From Mojavia pulchra JT2-VF2 (GTDB lineage: Bacteria; Cyanobacteriota; Cyanobacteriia; Cyanobacteriales; Nostocaceae): DNA of 64,000 nucleotides. The notes under the pieces are model-generated. The model saw only the letters and a list, made by a program, of their open reading frames with translations. It ran no database searches and was not told the DNA's origin. Shown piece by piece: positions 29,087-38,616 of the stretch (position 1 is the stretch's first letter; each line of letters begins with the position of its first letter). Made by a program: the position numbers and the translations under genes. The stretch is from NCBI GenBank assembly GCA_019359325.1, contig JAHHHN010000006.1:248001-312000 (forward strand). Direction: 5' to 3'.

Positions 29087-31336
29087 GTGAAAGGACAGCA
29101 ATTATTCCATAGCTTCTTGCCTGGTGTGACAGCAGCGGTATTAACAACACAGCCCGCTTGGGCTGATACTGTGAAAGTCAGTGGGGTAGAGCTGGCGTCT
29201 TCTCCTAGTGTCTTGACTTCTAATTATGGTCGAACCTTAGTTGCAGAAGCCATGAATACGCAACTGCCTGATCAAGCAGGTAGTAGTATTTCAGCTCAAG
29301 TACCTTCTTTTAATTGGACTTCACTCAACGTAAAACCTGTAACTTATCACAGTATTTCGGTGATGGGGGCAGGAATTACAAGTTGGCAAAAAGCACCAAT
29401 ACTTAGGGAAAATCAGGGTAGGTTTTTTAGTATGGCACCTACTTTACATACTTCCCACCCGCTAGATTGGAATTCTACTAAAAGCAACCAAAGACAGACT
29501 ACCTTAGCAACTTCTAGTCAGAAATCCGAGAAAATAGTTGTTCCGACTTCTATTTCCAAACTCTCTTCTGCCCGGAAAAAACCGTTGCTTCTGTCTTCTT
29601 TAAAGCGACCAACAACTCAAAAGAAAAATTCTAATACTCAATTGCGGACAGCTTCACAAGCTGCAATTACGGGTGTAGGAGCAGCAAAGCTGTTGGAAAT
29701 ACCCAATTGTTCACAGGGACTGGTCTCCAGAGGTTGCCCACAACCAATTTCTGCTATGGAGTTCACGGCTCAAGATAGTACTCTGACGGCACCGACAACA
29801 GAGAGTCCAACACCTGCGGGTTCCGGGCAAACTCCGACTGTGCCAGCAACAGTCAGTCCAACGCCTGCGGGTTCTGGACAAACTCCGACTGTGCCGGGAA
29901 CAGTGCTTCCAACGCCTGCGGGTTCTGGACAAACTCCGACTGTGCCAGCAACAGTCAGTCCAACGCCTGGGGGTACTGTGCCAATTCCTGATAACTTGAA
30001 CCCAAATCCCAATCCCCTGCAATTTCCTACCAAACCAGAGGAAGTAAGGCTTCAAGCAAATCAGCCGATTTCTTTAGAGCAGGCTTTGGAACTAGCACGG
30101 CGCAATAATCGGGAGCTACAGGTGGCTGTATTGGAGCTGGAGCGTAGTCAAGCAGCTCTTCGTGAGGCGCAAGCGGCTCTATTGCCCAATGCTAGTATTA
30201 ATGCTGATATCACTCGCCAACGTAGTGTTTCAGATACATATAGAGTAAAAGTACAAGAGCAACAACAAGCTGGTTTACCACCTGCATTGCGTCAACCAAT
30301 TGAGTCGGCTCCTACGAATACGAATTTTAGTGGTCAAGCACAAATCACCTATGATATTTACACTTCTGGCAGGCGGCAAGCTAACATCAGAGCGGCTGAG
30401 GAACAAGTTCGCTTTAATGAGTTGGCTGTGGAGCGTCAGTCTGAGGAAATCCGCTTGAATGTCTCCACTGAATATTACGATCTGCAACAAGGTGATGAAC
30501 AAGTACGCATTGCACAATCATCTGTAGAAAATGCCCAGGCTAGTTTGCGGGATGCAGAAGCTTTAGAGCGAGCTGGTGTGGGTACGCGGTTTGACGTGCT
30601 GCGATCTCAGGTAAATTTAGCAAATTCTCAACAAGATTTAACTAATGCTATTTCACAGCAACAAATTGCCCGTCGTCGTTTAGCGGCTCGGTTGAGTTTG
30701 TCACAGTCGGGAAATATTAGTGCGGCAGACCCGGTAAAATTAGCCGGTCTTTGGAACCAGTCCTTGGAACAAAGTATTGTGCTAGCTTTTCAAAACCGTC
30801 CAGAATTGCAACAACAGTTGGCGCAACGTAATATCAATGAGCAACAGCGACGGCAGGCCCTCGCAGCACTAGGCCCACAAGTTAGTTTGGTTGCCAGCTA
30901 CGATTTCTCTGATACCTTTAATGATGATGTCAGCGTTAGCGATGGTTATTCTTTGGGAGTGAGGGCGAGTCTGAATTTGTTTGATGGGGGAGCAGCAAGA
31001 GCAAGGGCAGCTCAGGCCAGAGCTAATATTGCGATCGCAGAAACTCAATTTGCCGATCAGCGCAACCAAATTCGTTTTCAGGTGGAACAGGCCTTTTCTA
31101 ACCAGCAATCTAATTTGGAAAATGTTCAAACCGCTAACACTGCTCTAGAACAGGCTAGAGAAGCTTTACGTTTAGCGCGTTTACGCTTCCAAGCTGGTGT
31201 AGGTACTCAAACTGATGTCATTAACTCTGAAAATGACCTGACAAGAGCTGAAGGAAATCGCATCAGGGCTATTTTGGATTACAATCGTGCTTTGGCTCAG
31301 TTACAACGCTCTGTTACCTCAAGAGCATTACGTTAA
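29087..31336 (+). CDS. hgdD: TolC-family outer-membrane efflux protein (HgdD-like)
   Basis: 749 residues. TolC proteins are trimeric outer-membrane channels joined to inner-membrane pumps; the Anabaena homologue next to kaiC (HgdD) exports heterocyst glycolipids and other substrates. The GTG at 29087 follows GAGGGG. A signal-like N-terminus ends near ALTTQPAWA. Residues about 30-325 are a Ser/Thr/Pro-rich extension with three 17-residue repeats (PTPAGSGQTPTVPATVS type, 29809-29965). From about 327 two OEP domains follow: ISLEQALELARRNNRELQVA and the coiled-coil helices ending DYNRALAQLQRS. It sits about 100 bp after kaiC. Confidence 0.9.
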   Translation: MKGQQLFHSFLPGVTAAVLTTQPAWADTVKVSGVELASSPSVLTSNYGRTLVAEAMNTQLPDQAGSSISAQVPSFNWTSLNVKPVTYHSISVMGAGITSWQKAPILRENQGRFFSMAPTLHTSHPLDWNSTKSNQRQTTLATSSQKSEKIVVPTSISKLSSARKKPLLLSSLKRPTTQKKNSNTQLRTASQAAITGVGAAKLLEIPNCSQGLVSRGCPQPISAMEFTAQDSTLTAPTTESPTPAGSGQTPTVPATVSPTPAGSGQTPTVPGTVLPTPAGSGQTPTVPATVSPTPGGTVPIPDNLNPNPNPLQFPTKPEEVRLQANQPISLEQALELARRNNRELQVAVLELERSQAALREAQAALLPNASINADITRQRSVSDTYRVKVQEQQQAGLPPALRQPIESAPTNTNFSGQAQITYDIYTSGRRQANIRAAEEQVRFNELAVERQSEEIRLNVSTEYYDLQQGDEQVRIAQSSVENAQASLRDAEALERAGVGTRFDVLRSQVNLANSQQDLTNAISQQQIARRRLAARLSLSQSGNISAADPVKLAGLWNQSLEQSIVLAFQNRPELQQQLAQRNINEQQRRQALAALGPQVSLVASYDFSDTFNDDVSVSDGYSLGVRASLNLFDGGAARARAAQARANIAIAETQFADQRNQIRFQVEQAFSNQQSNLENVQTANTALEQAREALRLARLRFQAGVGTQTDVINSENDLTRAEGNRIRAILDYNRALAQLQRSVTSRALR

Positions 31337-31755
31337 AATTCTTTAGTCACTAGTCAGTAGTTATTAGTACTCAACCAAAGAACTAATGACTATTGGCTTT
31401 AGACTATTGGTTAGTTTTGTGTTACGTAATCTGTTTCGCATCTACAATTTTAGTAGAATTTTAGATTATAGGAGTATTTGTTTGGCGATCGCGTAGCGCA
31501 CCAAGTTATTTCAGTATTTTTTCATAAAAAAAAGGTTCTTAAAACTAAAAAATATACACTTATTAAACTGAGTTCTAGCGTACAAAGTCGAAAAAAGTTT
31601 TATTAATTTACCAGGGTTGTATAAGATAGCTGTACTTGTGTAACAGTACTTGACACAATCATTTAATTTTGAATACGGCAAGGCAGACGATAAATAATCA
31701 ATTGAAATTGGAATAACATAGCTGAGTATTTAATCACTCCGCTCATCAAAAATTT
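31337..31755. other. Intergenic region after hgdD
   Basis: About 0.42 kb with no gene. It begins with TCACTAGTCAGTAGT-type short repeats of the kind common in Nostoc and contains one HIP1-containing REP-like piece (31483-31502). The rest is A/T-rich. Confidence 0.4.
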
Positions 31756-32133
31756 ATGACTACAGTTACATCGCAAGAAATTGCACAGTTTCGCTCTCAA
31801 TTAGCAGATGATCCCAGAGGACTGGCAGTACTAGACTTGATTGAGGACTGTGAGGGAGATTTAGAAGATGCCGCGATGACACTAGCAATTAGAGCAGGAC
31901 AAGAACCAGAAAGAGCAAATTCAGAGTGGTTAGATGCTTTAGCTAGAAAGTGGCGTGCTGTTATTTGCGAACAAGAATTTCGGGAACACTTGCTGAATGG
32001 TTCAGTTCAGCAGATGATGGAGTACTTTTATACAATGCCGACGTTTCCTAAAATTTTGGCAGTACCAGTTTTAATATATGTGATTAAAAAAGGCGTGAAC
32101 AATTTTTGTGAGCCGTTAGATTTGTTAAAATAA
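31756..32133 (+). CDS. Conserved cyanobacterial hypothetical protein
   Basis: 125 residues, not recognised as a named family. The first two thirds are acidic and helical (FRSQLADDPRGLAVLDLIEDCEGDLEDAAMTL). A C-terminal hydrophobic segment (FPKILAVPVLIYVIKKGV) may attach to the membrane. Codon use and spacing look normal for the region. No partner is evident; the next gene, 155 bp on, is also a cyanobacterial protein of unknown function. Confidence 0.75.
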   Translation: MTTVTSQEIAQFRSQLADDPRGLAVLDLIEDCEGDLEDAAMTLAIRAGQEPERANSEWLDALARKWRAVICEQEFREHLLNGSVQQMMEYFYTMPTFPKILAVPVLIYVIKKGVNNFCEPLDLLK

Positions 32134-32288
32134 TATTTGCTCTAGAGAAATAGGGATATTGTAAGTTGATTTATCCTATTACTCTGTTTGTTACTAATAA
32201 TTTTAAGCAAGGTACAAGATTGATTTGACCAGCACTGATACGCTGTTAATTAAGGCAGAATTTTTCATAAACAACTTTTCTGAAATCA

Positions 32289-32798
32289 ATGAATTACCTT
32301 GTTGCCGTATTACCAGACCGTATTCAAGCTGAAGCTGCTTACTTAGCTTTAGAAAAAGACGCCATAAAAAGTACTATTCTGGGCAGGGGTTACAAAAGCG
32401 CTGATGAGTTCGGCTTGATTGACCCTACAGATAAAGCTAAAAACCAAGTACGGCTCATGGCAATCTGGCTTGTACCATTTGGTTTTTTTGCTGGCTTTAC
32501 CTTCAGCGTCATCACTGGTTTGGATACCTTTGCTTGGGCAGGCGAAATTGGCAATCACGTGATTGGAGGTATACTGGGCGCTGCTAGTGGTGCTATGGGT
32601 AGTGTGTTTGTTGGTGGTGGAATCGGTTTGGTTGTGGGTGGTGGTGATGCTTTGCCCTACCGCAATCGCTTGGATGCAGGAAAATATTTAATAGTAGTTG
32701 AGGGTTCTGAAACTCTGACTCGGCAAGCAACCCGAATTTTGCGTCAGTTTGAGCCAGAAAATATCCAGGGCTATGCTGACACGACTACCGTGTACTGA
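32289..32798 (+). CDS. Hypothetical membrane protein with Gly-rich helices
   Basis: 169 residues. A short soluble N-terminal part (MNYLVAVLPDRIQAEAAYLAL, perhaps a ferredoxin-like/ACT-like fold) is followed by two membrane segments: LMAIWLVPFGFFAGFTFSVITGL and a Gly/Ala-rich GGILGAASGAMGSVFVGGGIGLVVGG. A soluble tail resembles the N-terminal part in style (GKYLIVVEGSETLTRQATRIL). The glycine-rich segment recalls low-complexity glycine-zipper proteins. Function unknown. Confidence 0.78.
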   Translation: MNYLVAVLPDRIQAEAAYLALEKDAIKSTILGRGYKSADEFGLIDPTDKAKNQVRLMAIWLVPFGFFAGFTFSVITGLDTFAWAGEIGNHVIGGILGAASGAMGSVFVGGGIGLVVGGGDALPYRNRLDAGKYLIVVEGSETLTRQATRILRQFEPENIQGYADTTTVY

Positions 32799-33106
32799 AT
32801 GAATCATTCATTACAAATTACAACACCCCCAAATAATTACTAATTCGTAATTCGTAATTAAATAGATACGAGCAAGCACTAAATTAAAAATTTAGTGCAA
32901 TGCAATCAGTGTAAGGTTTAGAGCAAACACTGCTCGTAGCTAGGAATTACGCAGACGCGTAGCGGCTTGTCGTAGGCTAGTGCGGCTTCCCGCAGGGTAT
33001 TATCAATTACGAATTACTTTGACGCTAGAATCAAACAGGGGTCATCAGTCATTAGTGGTTGATTATTGACTTTGTGGTGATAAGTCAAAATTCATAACTT
33101 TCAAAA
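32799..33106. repeat. Intergenic region with REP-like and TAATTCGTAATT repeats
   Basis: About 0.3 kb. 32840-32860 repeats AATTCGTAATT; 32952-33000 carries a Nostoc REP-type segment (GACGCGTAGCGGCTT, later GCGGCTTCCCGCAGGGTA), a relative of which lies in reverse orientation at 11379-11413. No gene. Confidence 0.55.
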
Positions 33107-33886
33107 ATGTTACCAAGAGAAGAACTTTTAAAAGGTGTTGAAAATCGAGATAGTGTAGCTCGTGTCATTGATCAAGCAGAACAAGCAATCAAAACTTGGG
33201 AAGTAGTGTTGACAGATTTTCTGTCTCCCCCAGAATTAGCAGAAATTCAACGGGTGTTCAGTCGGTTAACAGAAGTGCAATTGGTGGCGTGGGGTGGATA
33301 TCCGCAAGCAGAACGCCAAAGATTGGCGATCGCCCGTGCGGAAATGCCGCTAGATCAATCTCAAGTTGCCCTTGCTGCATTAGAAATTGCTGGTAATTTT
33401 TTGTTTGATACCGCTACTCACCGCGACTTTTTAGGCGCAATGCTGGGGACAGGAATAGTCAGGGAAAAAACCGGAGACATTATTGTACTAGGTGAGAGGG
33501 GCGCACAGGTAATTGTTGCACCGGAGTTGACAGAATTTTTAGAGATGAGTCTCAAACAGGTGCGATCGGTTCCTGTAAAAACCCAGCCGATAGAGTTTAG
33601 CGAATTAAAAGTTCGAGAACCAAAGAAAAAAGAATTAACTACTGTTGAAGCTTCTTTGCGCTTGGATGCGATCGCCTCTGCGGGTTTTGGCATGTCCCGC
33701 AGCAAAATGGTTGATTTAATCGACTCCGGCGATGTCCGCGTTAATTGGAAGGAAATCTCCCAAGCTAGTTCTCAAGTCAAAACAGGTGACTTAATTGCCA
33801 TTCGCGGTAAGGGACGGTTAGAAGTTGGGGAAGTCGCTGTTACCAAAAAAGACCGCTACCGGGTACAGTTAACTAGGTATATGTAA
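33107..33886 (+). CDS. Photosystem II S4 domain protein (RNA-binding)
   Basis: 259 residues. Cyanobacterial/plastid YlmH-like protein annotated as 'photosystem II S4 domain protein'; the plant relative is needed for chloroplast RNA or ribosome function. The N-terminal domain has the family pattern (VIDQAEQAIKTWEVVLTDFLSPPELAEI and VAWGGYPQAERQRLAIAR). The C-terminal S4 domain (about residues 178-240) reads LRLDAIASAGFGMSRSKMVDLI, then SGDVRVNWKEISQASSQVKTGD, a canonical S4 RNA-binding alpha-L motif. Convergent with the SDR gene. Confidence 0.9.
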   Translation: MLPREELLKGVENRDSVARVIDQAEQAIKTWEVVLTDFLSPPELAEIQRVFSRLTEVQLVAWGGYPQAERQRLAIARAEMPLDQSQVALAALEIAGNFLFDTATHRDFLGAMLGTGIVREKTGDIIVLGERGAQVIVAPELTEFLEMSLKQVRSVPVKTQPIEFSELKVREPKKKELTTVEASLRLDAIASAGFGMSRSKMVDLIDSGDVRVNWKEISQASSQVKTGDLIAIRGKGRLEVGEVAVTKKDRYRVQLTRYM

Positions 33887-33956
33887 TCAAGTGAAAATTT
33901 AGGTAGGCATAGGGAGTTTTAAAGTCACAACTGCATGGAAATCTTAACTCATAAAC

Positions 33957-34745
33957 TTAAGAGCTATCTGAGACTTTAAAACTTCTTGCTAACATATTCA
34001 GCAGAATTTTCCGTGGTACTACTCTAGCCAATATAGTTCTAATTTGAGTTTTAATATCGCCAATCACAACAGCTGGCTGCCAATTTTCCAAAGCTTTCAG
34101 TGATACTTCTACCACTTCTTCACTAGTAAACATTTGATTTGTGCTTCCTGCCAAAGTGGGAGGAAAGTTAGCTTCGGTAAAAAAGTTAGTTTCTATTGGC
34201 CCTGGACAAGTAACGAGAACACGAACACCATAGGGACGATTTTCTGCCCATAGTGCCTGACTAAAACTAACAATAAAAGCTTTGCTGGCAGCATAAACAG
34301 AAAGATACGGCATTGGTTGAAATGCGGTAATTGAAGATACATTAATAATGCTTCCCGATTGACGTTGCCGCATCAAAGGTAGAAATTTATGAGTTAAGTC
34401 TACTAAAGCAAGAATATTTAATTGCACTATTCTGACTTGCTTTTCGCCATCAGAGCTAGCAAAATCGCCATAATCACCAAAACCAGCATTATTTATTAAT
34501 AAATCAATCGTTAATCCCTTCGCTTGGGTAGCATCAAACACTGCTTGAGCAGCATGAGGTTCGGTAAGGTCTTTAACTATAACTTCTATTTGAATGTTGT
34601 AATTTTCTTGTAGCTCTTTAGTTATTTGATGTAGTTTTTCTTGTGAACGTGCAACTAAAACGAGATTTGTATTGCGTGCAGCTAGTTGTTGGGCAAAGGC
34701 TTTACCAATACCACTAGAGGCACCTGTAATTAAAGCAGTTGGCAT
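33957..34745 (-). CDS. Short-chain dehydrogenase/reductase (SDR)
   Basis: 262 residues, classical SDR. NAD(P)-binding GASSGIGKA at residues 8-16, NNAG at about 86, the catalytic Ser in NVSSITAF and the Y-x-x-x-K pair in YAASKAF, all in the normal order. The basic residue after the first strand (VARSQEKL) suggests NADP(H) preference. It resembles the DltE/YqjQ-type SDRs; the substrate cannot be inferred. The C-terminus is slightly hydrophobic (RVVPRKILLNMLARSF). Confidence 0.92.
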   Translation of the reverse strand: MPTALITGASSGIGKAFAQQLAARNTNLVLVARSQEKLHQITKELQENYNIQIEVIVKDLTEPHAAQAVFDATQAKGLTIDLLINNAGFGDYGDFASSDGEKQVRIVQLNILALVDLTHKFLPLMRQRQSGSIINVSSITAFQPMPYLSVYAASKAFIVSFSQALWAENRPYGVRVLVTCPGPIETNFFTEANFPPTLAGSTNQMFTSEEVVEVSLKALENWQPAVVIGDIKTQIRTILARVVPRKILLNMLARSFKVSDSS

Positions 34746-34915
34746 TCTAGGTATTTTGATAAAAATTAAATCAGTCTATAGATATTAACAATAGTTATTG
34801 CGATTTTTAACCATCTAGAGTGATATGCCAAAGTGGTTAAAAGTGGGACTTAAGGATATAGTAACTATTTAGTGCTGGGCGGGAATACTAGAGTTATAAA
34901 TCACATTTTTAGTCT

Positions 34916-36409
34916 ATGTATCGCCTGAATAAAAGAGCTTTGCAAATTTTGCGTGCTGAAGTTCAAAGATGTAGTGGAAATGATCAGGTAAGTAAAATTG
35001 AGCAGGAAATAGTAATTAAGCGATTAGAAAAACTACGCTTGGAAAAAGGCTCTCCGGTCAAGTTAGATGAACTGCGCGATAGCGTTGTAGATGTATATCC
35101 ACAATTTAGTGAGAAGGTACTTAAACAAGCTGTAAAAGCTAATCAACAGCTTGGTTTTTTCACCAAACTCAAATGGGTAACTATACTTTTGGGGAGTTCA
35201 GCAGGTGCGCTGTGGCTAGTAAATTTGCCTTACCCCATGATTCGCTGGCCTATTGCTAAAACTGCTCCAATCCTGCTGTTGCCTAGCTACATAAATATGG
35301 ATTATCACTATCGTGAGGCAATTAACAACCTTGAGCAAGCAGACCAGTTAATTAATCAAGCTACTAGTCCAGCTGATATTGAGCAAGGTTCCCAGAAAGC
35401 TAAAGAAGCACAAAAAAATTTAGATAATCTGCCAGTTTGGTTTTTAGGATACTATCCTCAGGCGTACTGTAATTTTTTCGGTTGCAGTTGGAAGTTTACT
35501 ATAGATGAGTTTGAAGCGGCTCGTCGCCGGGTGGCGCGGATAGATGCGATCGCCTTCCAAGATAAAAATGCTTTTACACCACTAGTTCAAGGAGAACAGG
35601 TGCTAAAATTGGCTCGGCAGCAGTATGAACAAGCTACCAGTATTAAGGATAAAGAACAAGCGATCGCATCTTGGCAAGCAGCTATAGACCAATTAGAGCA
35701 AATTCCTGAAGCAACATTTGCCGGAGAAACTGCACAAACTAAACTTAAAGCTTACAAACGTGATTTTGATAATGCACGTATCGGGACAATTATTGCTGCT
35801 GCTCAAGAATTTGATTTAGAAGCTGAAAAAATCCAATCAATACAACCCAAAGCAGCATCAGAACTATGGGAACAGGCAATTAAGCGCCTCAATCAAATCT
35901 CCACAGAAAATCCTCGGTATTTAGAAGCACAAAGATTACTAGCTGGTTACCAAGTAAAACTGAAAACAGTTGCCGATCCTCGTAGTGGTACATATATAGA
36001 GGCGGCAAAGCAATTTGCCATAGCAGCTGCTAAAGCATCGCAAAATCCTCCCCACCCTGTAGTGAAGTGGGAACAAATTGAAAAGTTATGGCAAAAGTCT
36101 ATCAATCAGCTCGAAAACATTCGAGTGGAAGAACCAGGTTATATAGCAGCACAAAAGTTATTAGCCGAGTATCAAACTAACTTAGGCATTATTGAAACTC
36201 GACGCAAAGCCGAAAGTGAAGCACAAGCATCTTTCCAAGAAGCTAATGAGCAAATTCAAACTTTAATAGCTTCTCCTCCCTCCGATCCTCAGCAGCTAAA
36301 AGGTCAAATACAAGGGATTATTAATCGGCTGAAGACTATTAAAGCCGGGACAACTGCCTACGCAGAAGCGCAAACGCTGCTGGTGTCTGCTCAAAAAAGG
36401 TTGCAATAG
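34916..36409 (+). CDS. Hypothetical protein: one membrane helix, helical repeat tail
   Basis: 497 residues, cyanobacterial type, unknown function. The N-terminal 80 residues are basic and helical (KRALQILRAEVQRC). One membrane segment, LKWVTILLGSSAGALWLVNLP, lies at about 84-104. The rest alternates helical heptad-like stretches rich in Gln/Glu/Ala, with recurring WxxAIxxLxxI motifs (ASWQAAIDQLEQIP, ELWEQAIKRLNQIS, KLWQKSINQLENIR), each about 70-90 residues apart, resembling degenerate TPR repeats. It ends about 130 bp before tRNA-Val. Confidence 0.78.
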   Translation: MYRLNKRALQILRAEVQRCSGNDQVSKIEQEIVIKRLEKLRLEKGSPVKLDELRDSVVDVYPQFSEKVLKQAVKANQQLGFFTKLKWVTILLGSSAGALWLVNLPYPMIRWPIAKTAPILLLPSYINMDYHYREAINNLEQADQLINQATSPADIEQGSQKAKEAQKNLDNLPVWFLGYYPQAYCNFFGCSWKFTIDEFEAARRRVARIDAIAFQDKNAFTPLVQGEQVLKLARQQYEQATSIKDKEQAIASWQAAIDQLEQIPEATFAGETAQTKLKAYKRDFDNARIGTIIAAAQEFDLEAEKIQSIQPKAASELWEQAIKRLNQISTENPRYLEAQRLLAGYQVKLKTVADPRSGTYIEAAKQFAIAAAKASQNPPHPVVKWEQIEKLWQKSINQLENIRVEEPGYIAAQKLLAEYQTNLGIIETRRKAESEAQASFQEANEQIQTLIASPPSDPQQLKGQIQGIINRLKTIKAGTTAYAEAQTLLVSAQKRLQ

Positions 36410-36536
36410 TAAGTTTTTTTCTGAAATGTTAAATGCTATGTCTAACGGTGATCTGTTGCACGTCTACACCTGATTGCATCAGTAAGATACTTGCTTCTGG
36501 TAAATAGATATGCTATCTTTGATAACCGTGGGTTAA

Positions 36537-36610
<74 letters not shown>

Positions 36611-36614
36611 TTTG

Positions 36615-36772
36615 TGTACAGTGACTAATTGTTTGTCAGATTCTGACTTTACCCATAACTTTGCCGCAACGGCAAGCTTATGGTTCCAATAGAATGTGGC
36701 AAAGTTATGCTTCCAATTTTCCAGGTGTACAGAAAGAAGCCAACTTACTCTGCCCTTTTAAGTTTAATAGCT
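36615..36772. repeat. Transposon end region next to tRNA-Val
   Basis: Starts TGTACAGTGACTAATT, then GTTTGTC, a TnsB-site-like layout. Further in is a perfect 12-bp inverted repeat, CATAACTTTGCC (36654-36665) and GGCAAAGTTATG (36698-36709). A near-direct repeat TTATGGTTCCAAT / TTATGCTTCCAAT and a second TGTACAG (36726-36732) also occur. Confidence 0.65.
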
Positions 36773-37604
36773 TTACATTCCAATTTCATGTCGTGTTTCA
36801 TTTAAAGCAGCACGAATCTGTTTGTAACGGAGATATCCAGGATGAGTCATTATTTCTAGACACACGAGCTTCTGAAGGGTATTCTCCTTGATTATGCAAC
36901 TTAAGTACAATCTGCTTAACTTCTCTGCAAGACTGCTGTATCTTTTCTTTGTGACATGCTTTACCATAACTACGGTATTTGGCAGAAATAGCACGGCATA
37001 AATCTGGAAAGTGCCTGAAAATTGTCCGCCTATTATATTATCCCAGACATGTAGCTACTTCTTTCATTGTCAGTGGTGGCTCGTTGTCGCTTCCAAGGAT
37101 TGCTAGCAAAGCATCTTGTACTTGATTAGCCTCGAAAAGTTTTGGAGATGCTCTTAGTGTGGGCGATCGCCGAATAGTTTTGTGTGAGATTTTCGTAAAA
37201 GATTTAGTAGCAAGTTGTTCTGGTTTGAGTAAATCTAGCAAAGATATTTCTAAGCAATAACAAATTTTGAGAAGTATATCAAGCACTGGTAAAGCTTTAC
37301 CTGTCTGCCACATCCATAAAGTATTCTTCGGTATTCCCATCAAACGGGCAAACTCAGCTATATTGCCATTAGTCACTGCATTTATGACTAGACTCAAAGA
37401 TTTGGCAATTTCTTCTTTTGCGGGTGGAGAGTTAAAAGATAGGGTGGAAGAAATTAATTCTCCAATAACCTCTACTATCCAAGTTTGCCATTGTAATTTT
37501 TCTTGAGATAAAGTTAAGCAATCCATAAGTTCTGAGGATGACTTGGCAGCAAGATTCATACCTAGCCAACCACTACACTTGGAACAGTAACCTGGAACTA
37601 CACG
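36773..37604 (-). pseudogene. Broken TniQ/TnsD-like transposition target-selection gene
   Basis: Three pieces read in order on the reverse strand. (1) A piece entering at about 37604 with GYCSKCSGWLG (a CxxC zinc-type motif), continuing through WQTWIVEVIGEL and the HTH-like EFARLMGIPKNTLWMWQTGK to an in-frame TAA at 37038-37040. (2) The same frame continuing with YNRRTIFRHFPDLCRAISAKY. (3) After a frameshift, MTHPGYLRYKQIRAALNETR, ending at 36773. Together these match the C-terminal two thirds of long cyanobacterial TniQ/TnsD-like proteins as I remember them. The N-terminal TniQ zinc domain is missing; a HIP1-bordered repeat starts where it should be. The ATG at 37559 is internal to the original gene, so the 173-residue open frame is not an intact protein gene. 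Confidence 0.72.
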
Positions 37605-37680
37605 AAGCGATCACCCATTACAAAACTTCAATCACCCCGAATCACAAAAGCTTCTCAATGAGAAAGCGATCGCTACTTGA
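37605..37680. repeat. HIP1-bordered ~70-bp repeat, copy 1
   Basis: Begins AAGCGATCACCCATTAC, continues with CAATCACCCCGAATCACAAAAG and ends CTCAATGAGAAAGCGATCGC. It truncates the 5' part of the TniQ/TnsD pseudogene. Related copies lie at 38.4-38.6 and 39.57-39.83 kb. Confidence 0.75.
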
Positions 37681-37745
37681 TCGGCTAAGTTGACGCTTAG
37701 TTATTAAGCTATTACTCAGATTGGTTGTACTTACATTAAGCAGTG

Positions 37746-38258
37746 TTAGATTCTATCAGGGCAAGTTCCCTGCCAACTTCTCTGAGCACCTGCCTCAGCA
37801 CCCCTCGGCAAGTTCTGGACTTGAGTAGCTCCCCCAAGACGCGCTAGTTGAGCGCCACTGCCAATACCACACGCATACAGTTGACGGTCTGTGCCTTCTC
37901 CTCGACTGTATAGCCACCAAACAACACCTTTTGTGTTAACTCGGTAAAATCCATCGACCAAATCACAAGTACCTACCCAACGTCTACCAGAACCGAGTTC
38001 GCTTGAATCCTTTGATAGGATATTGACCCGTCCTTCGCCGCCTAAATTTTGTAAATGCTGGTCGCTTGCAACACCACAACTCAGGCGTTCGCCATTGCGA
38101 GTGAATAACCGGAACACAACAGAGTTACCATCTTTGCGATAAAAACCATCCTCATACAAAGTTTGAGCTTGAGCCTCTTTCACTGATGCCACAGTGAACA
38201 GGTAGGGAATAAAGGTAGCAACACCAATACAAGTTACCAACTTAAGGAATTTATTCAT
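37746..38258 (-). CDS. Exported two-repeat protein of unknown function
   Basis: 170 residues with a signal peptide (FLKLVTCIGVATFIPYLFTVA, cleavage near AQA) and a Shine-Dalgarno GGAG. The mature part is a tandem duplication of about 65 residues. Repeat one runs from DGFYRKDGNSVVFRLFTRNG to GRRWVGTC, repeat two from DGFYRVNTKGVVWWLYSRG to RSWQGTC. Each has two Cys that could form one disulfide, an aromatic-rich strand (VVFRLF / VVWWLY) and an HLQNLGG / QLARLGG helix. Family not recognised. It lies inside the putative transposon and may be cargo. Confidence 0.78.
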   Translation of the reverse strand: MNKFLKLVTCIGVATFIPYLFTVASVKEAQAQTLYEDGFYRKDGNSVVFRLFTRNGERLSCGVASDQHLQNLGGEGRVNILSKDSSELGSGRRWVGTCDLVDGFYRVNTKGVVWWLYSRGEGTDRQLYACGIGSGAQLARLGGATQVQNLPRGAEAGAQRSWQGTCPDRI

Positions 38259-38404
38259 GTTTCCGCTCCGGCTGTGAAACCTAACTTGTTACTAAGTTAT
38301 TAATGAGATTATTTTGATCTGCATTAAGGAGTCATTACCGAAAACTGAAATCTTGGTTATTCTCAATACATACTCACTGTCAATCACCCTGAAGCAAAAA
38401 AGCC

Positions 38405-38600
38405 TTGCCATTAGCAAGCAATCGCCCATTACAAAACCTCAATCACTACAAATCACAAAAGCTACTCAATGAGAAAGCGATCACTATCCTTATAAAAACT
38501 GTACAAAGCGATCGCCCAGCACAAAACCTCTATCACCTCGAATCACAAAAGCTAGTCAATGATAAAGCGATTGCCTCCGGCACGCTACGCGATCGCTTTA
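38405..38600. repeat. HIP1-bordered ~70-bp repeats, copies 2 and 3
   Basis: Two tandem copies, about 38415-38487 and 38505-38575, of the unit CCATTACAAAACCTCAATCA ... GAATCACAAAAGCT ... CTCAATGA(G/T)AAAGCGATC. Copy 3 runs into a REP-like CGGCACGCTACGCGATCGC. An open frame of 71 codons (38405-38620) is a by-product of repeats free of stops in that frame. Confidence 0.75.
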
Positions 38601-38616
38601 TCACCCATTTGATGGA

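Noticed and set aside
36773-36994. 73-residue reverse ORF as an independent gene
   Set aside because: Its last part is the frameshifted C-terminus of the TniQ/TnsD-like pseudogene.
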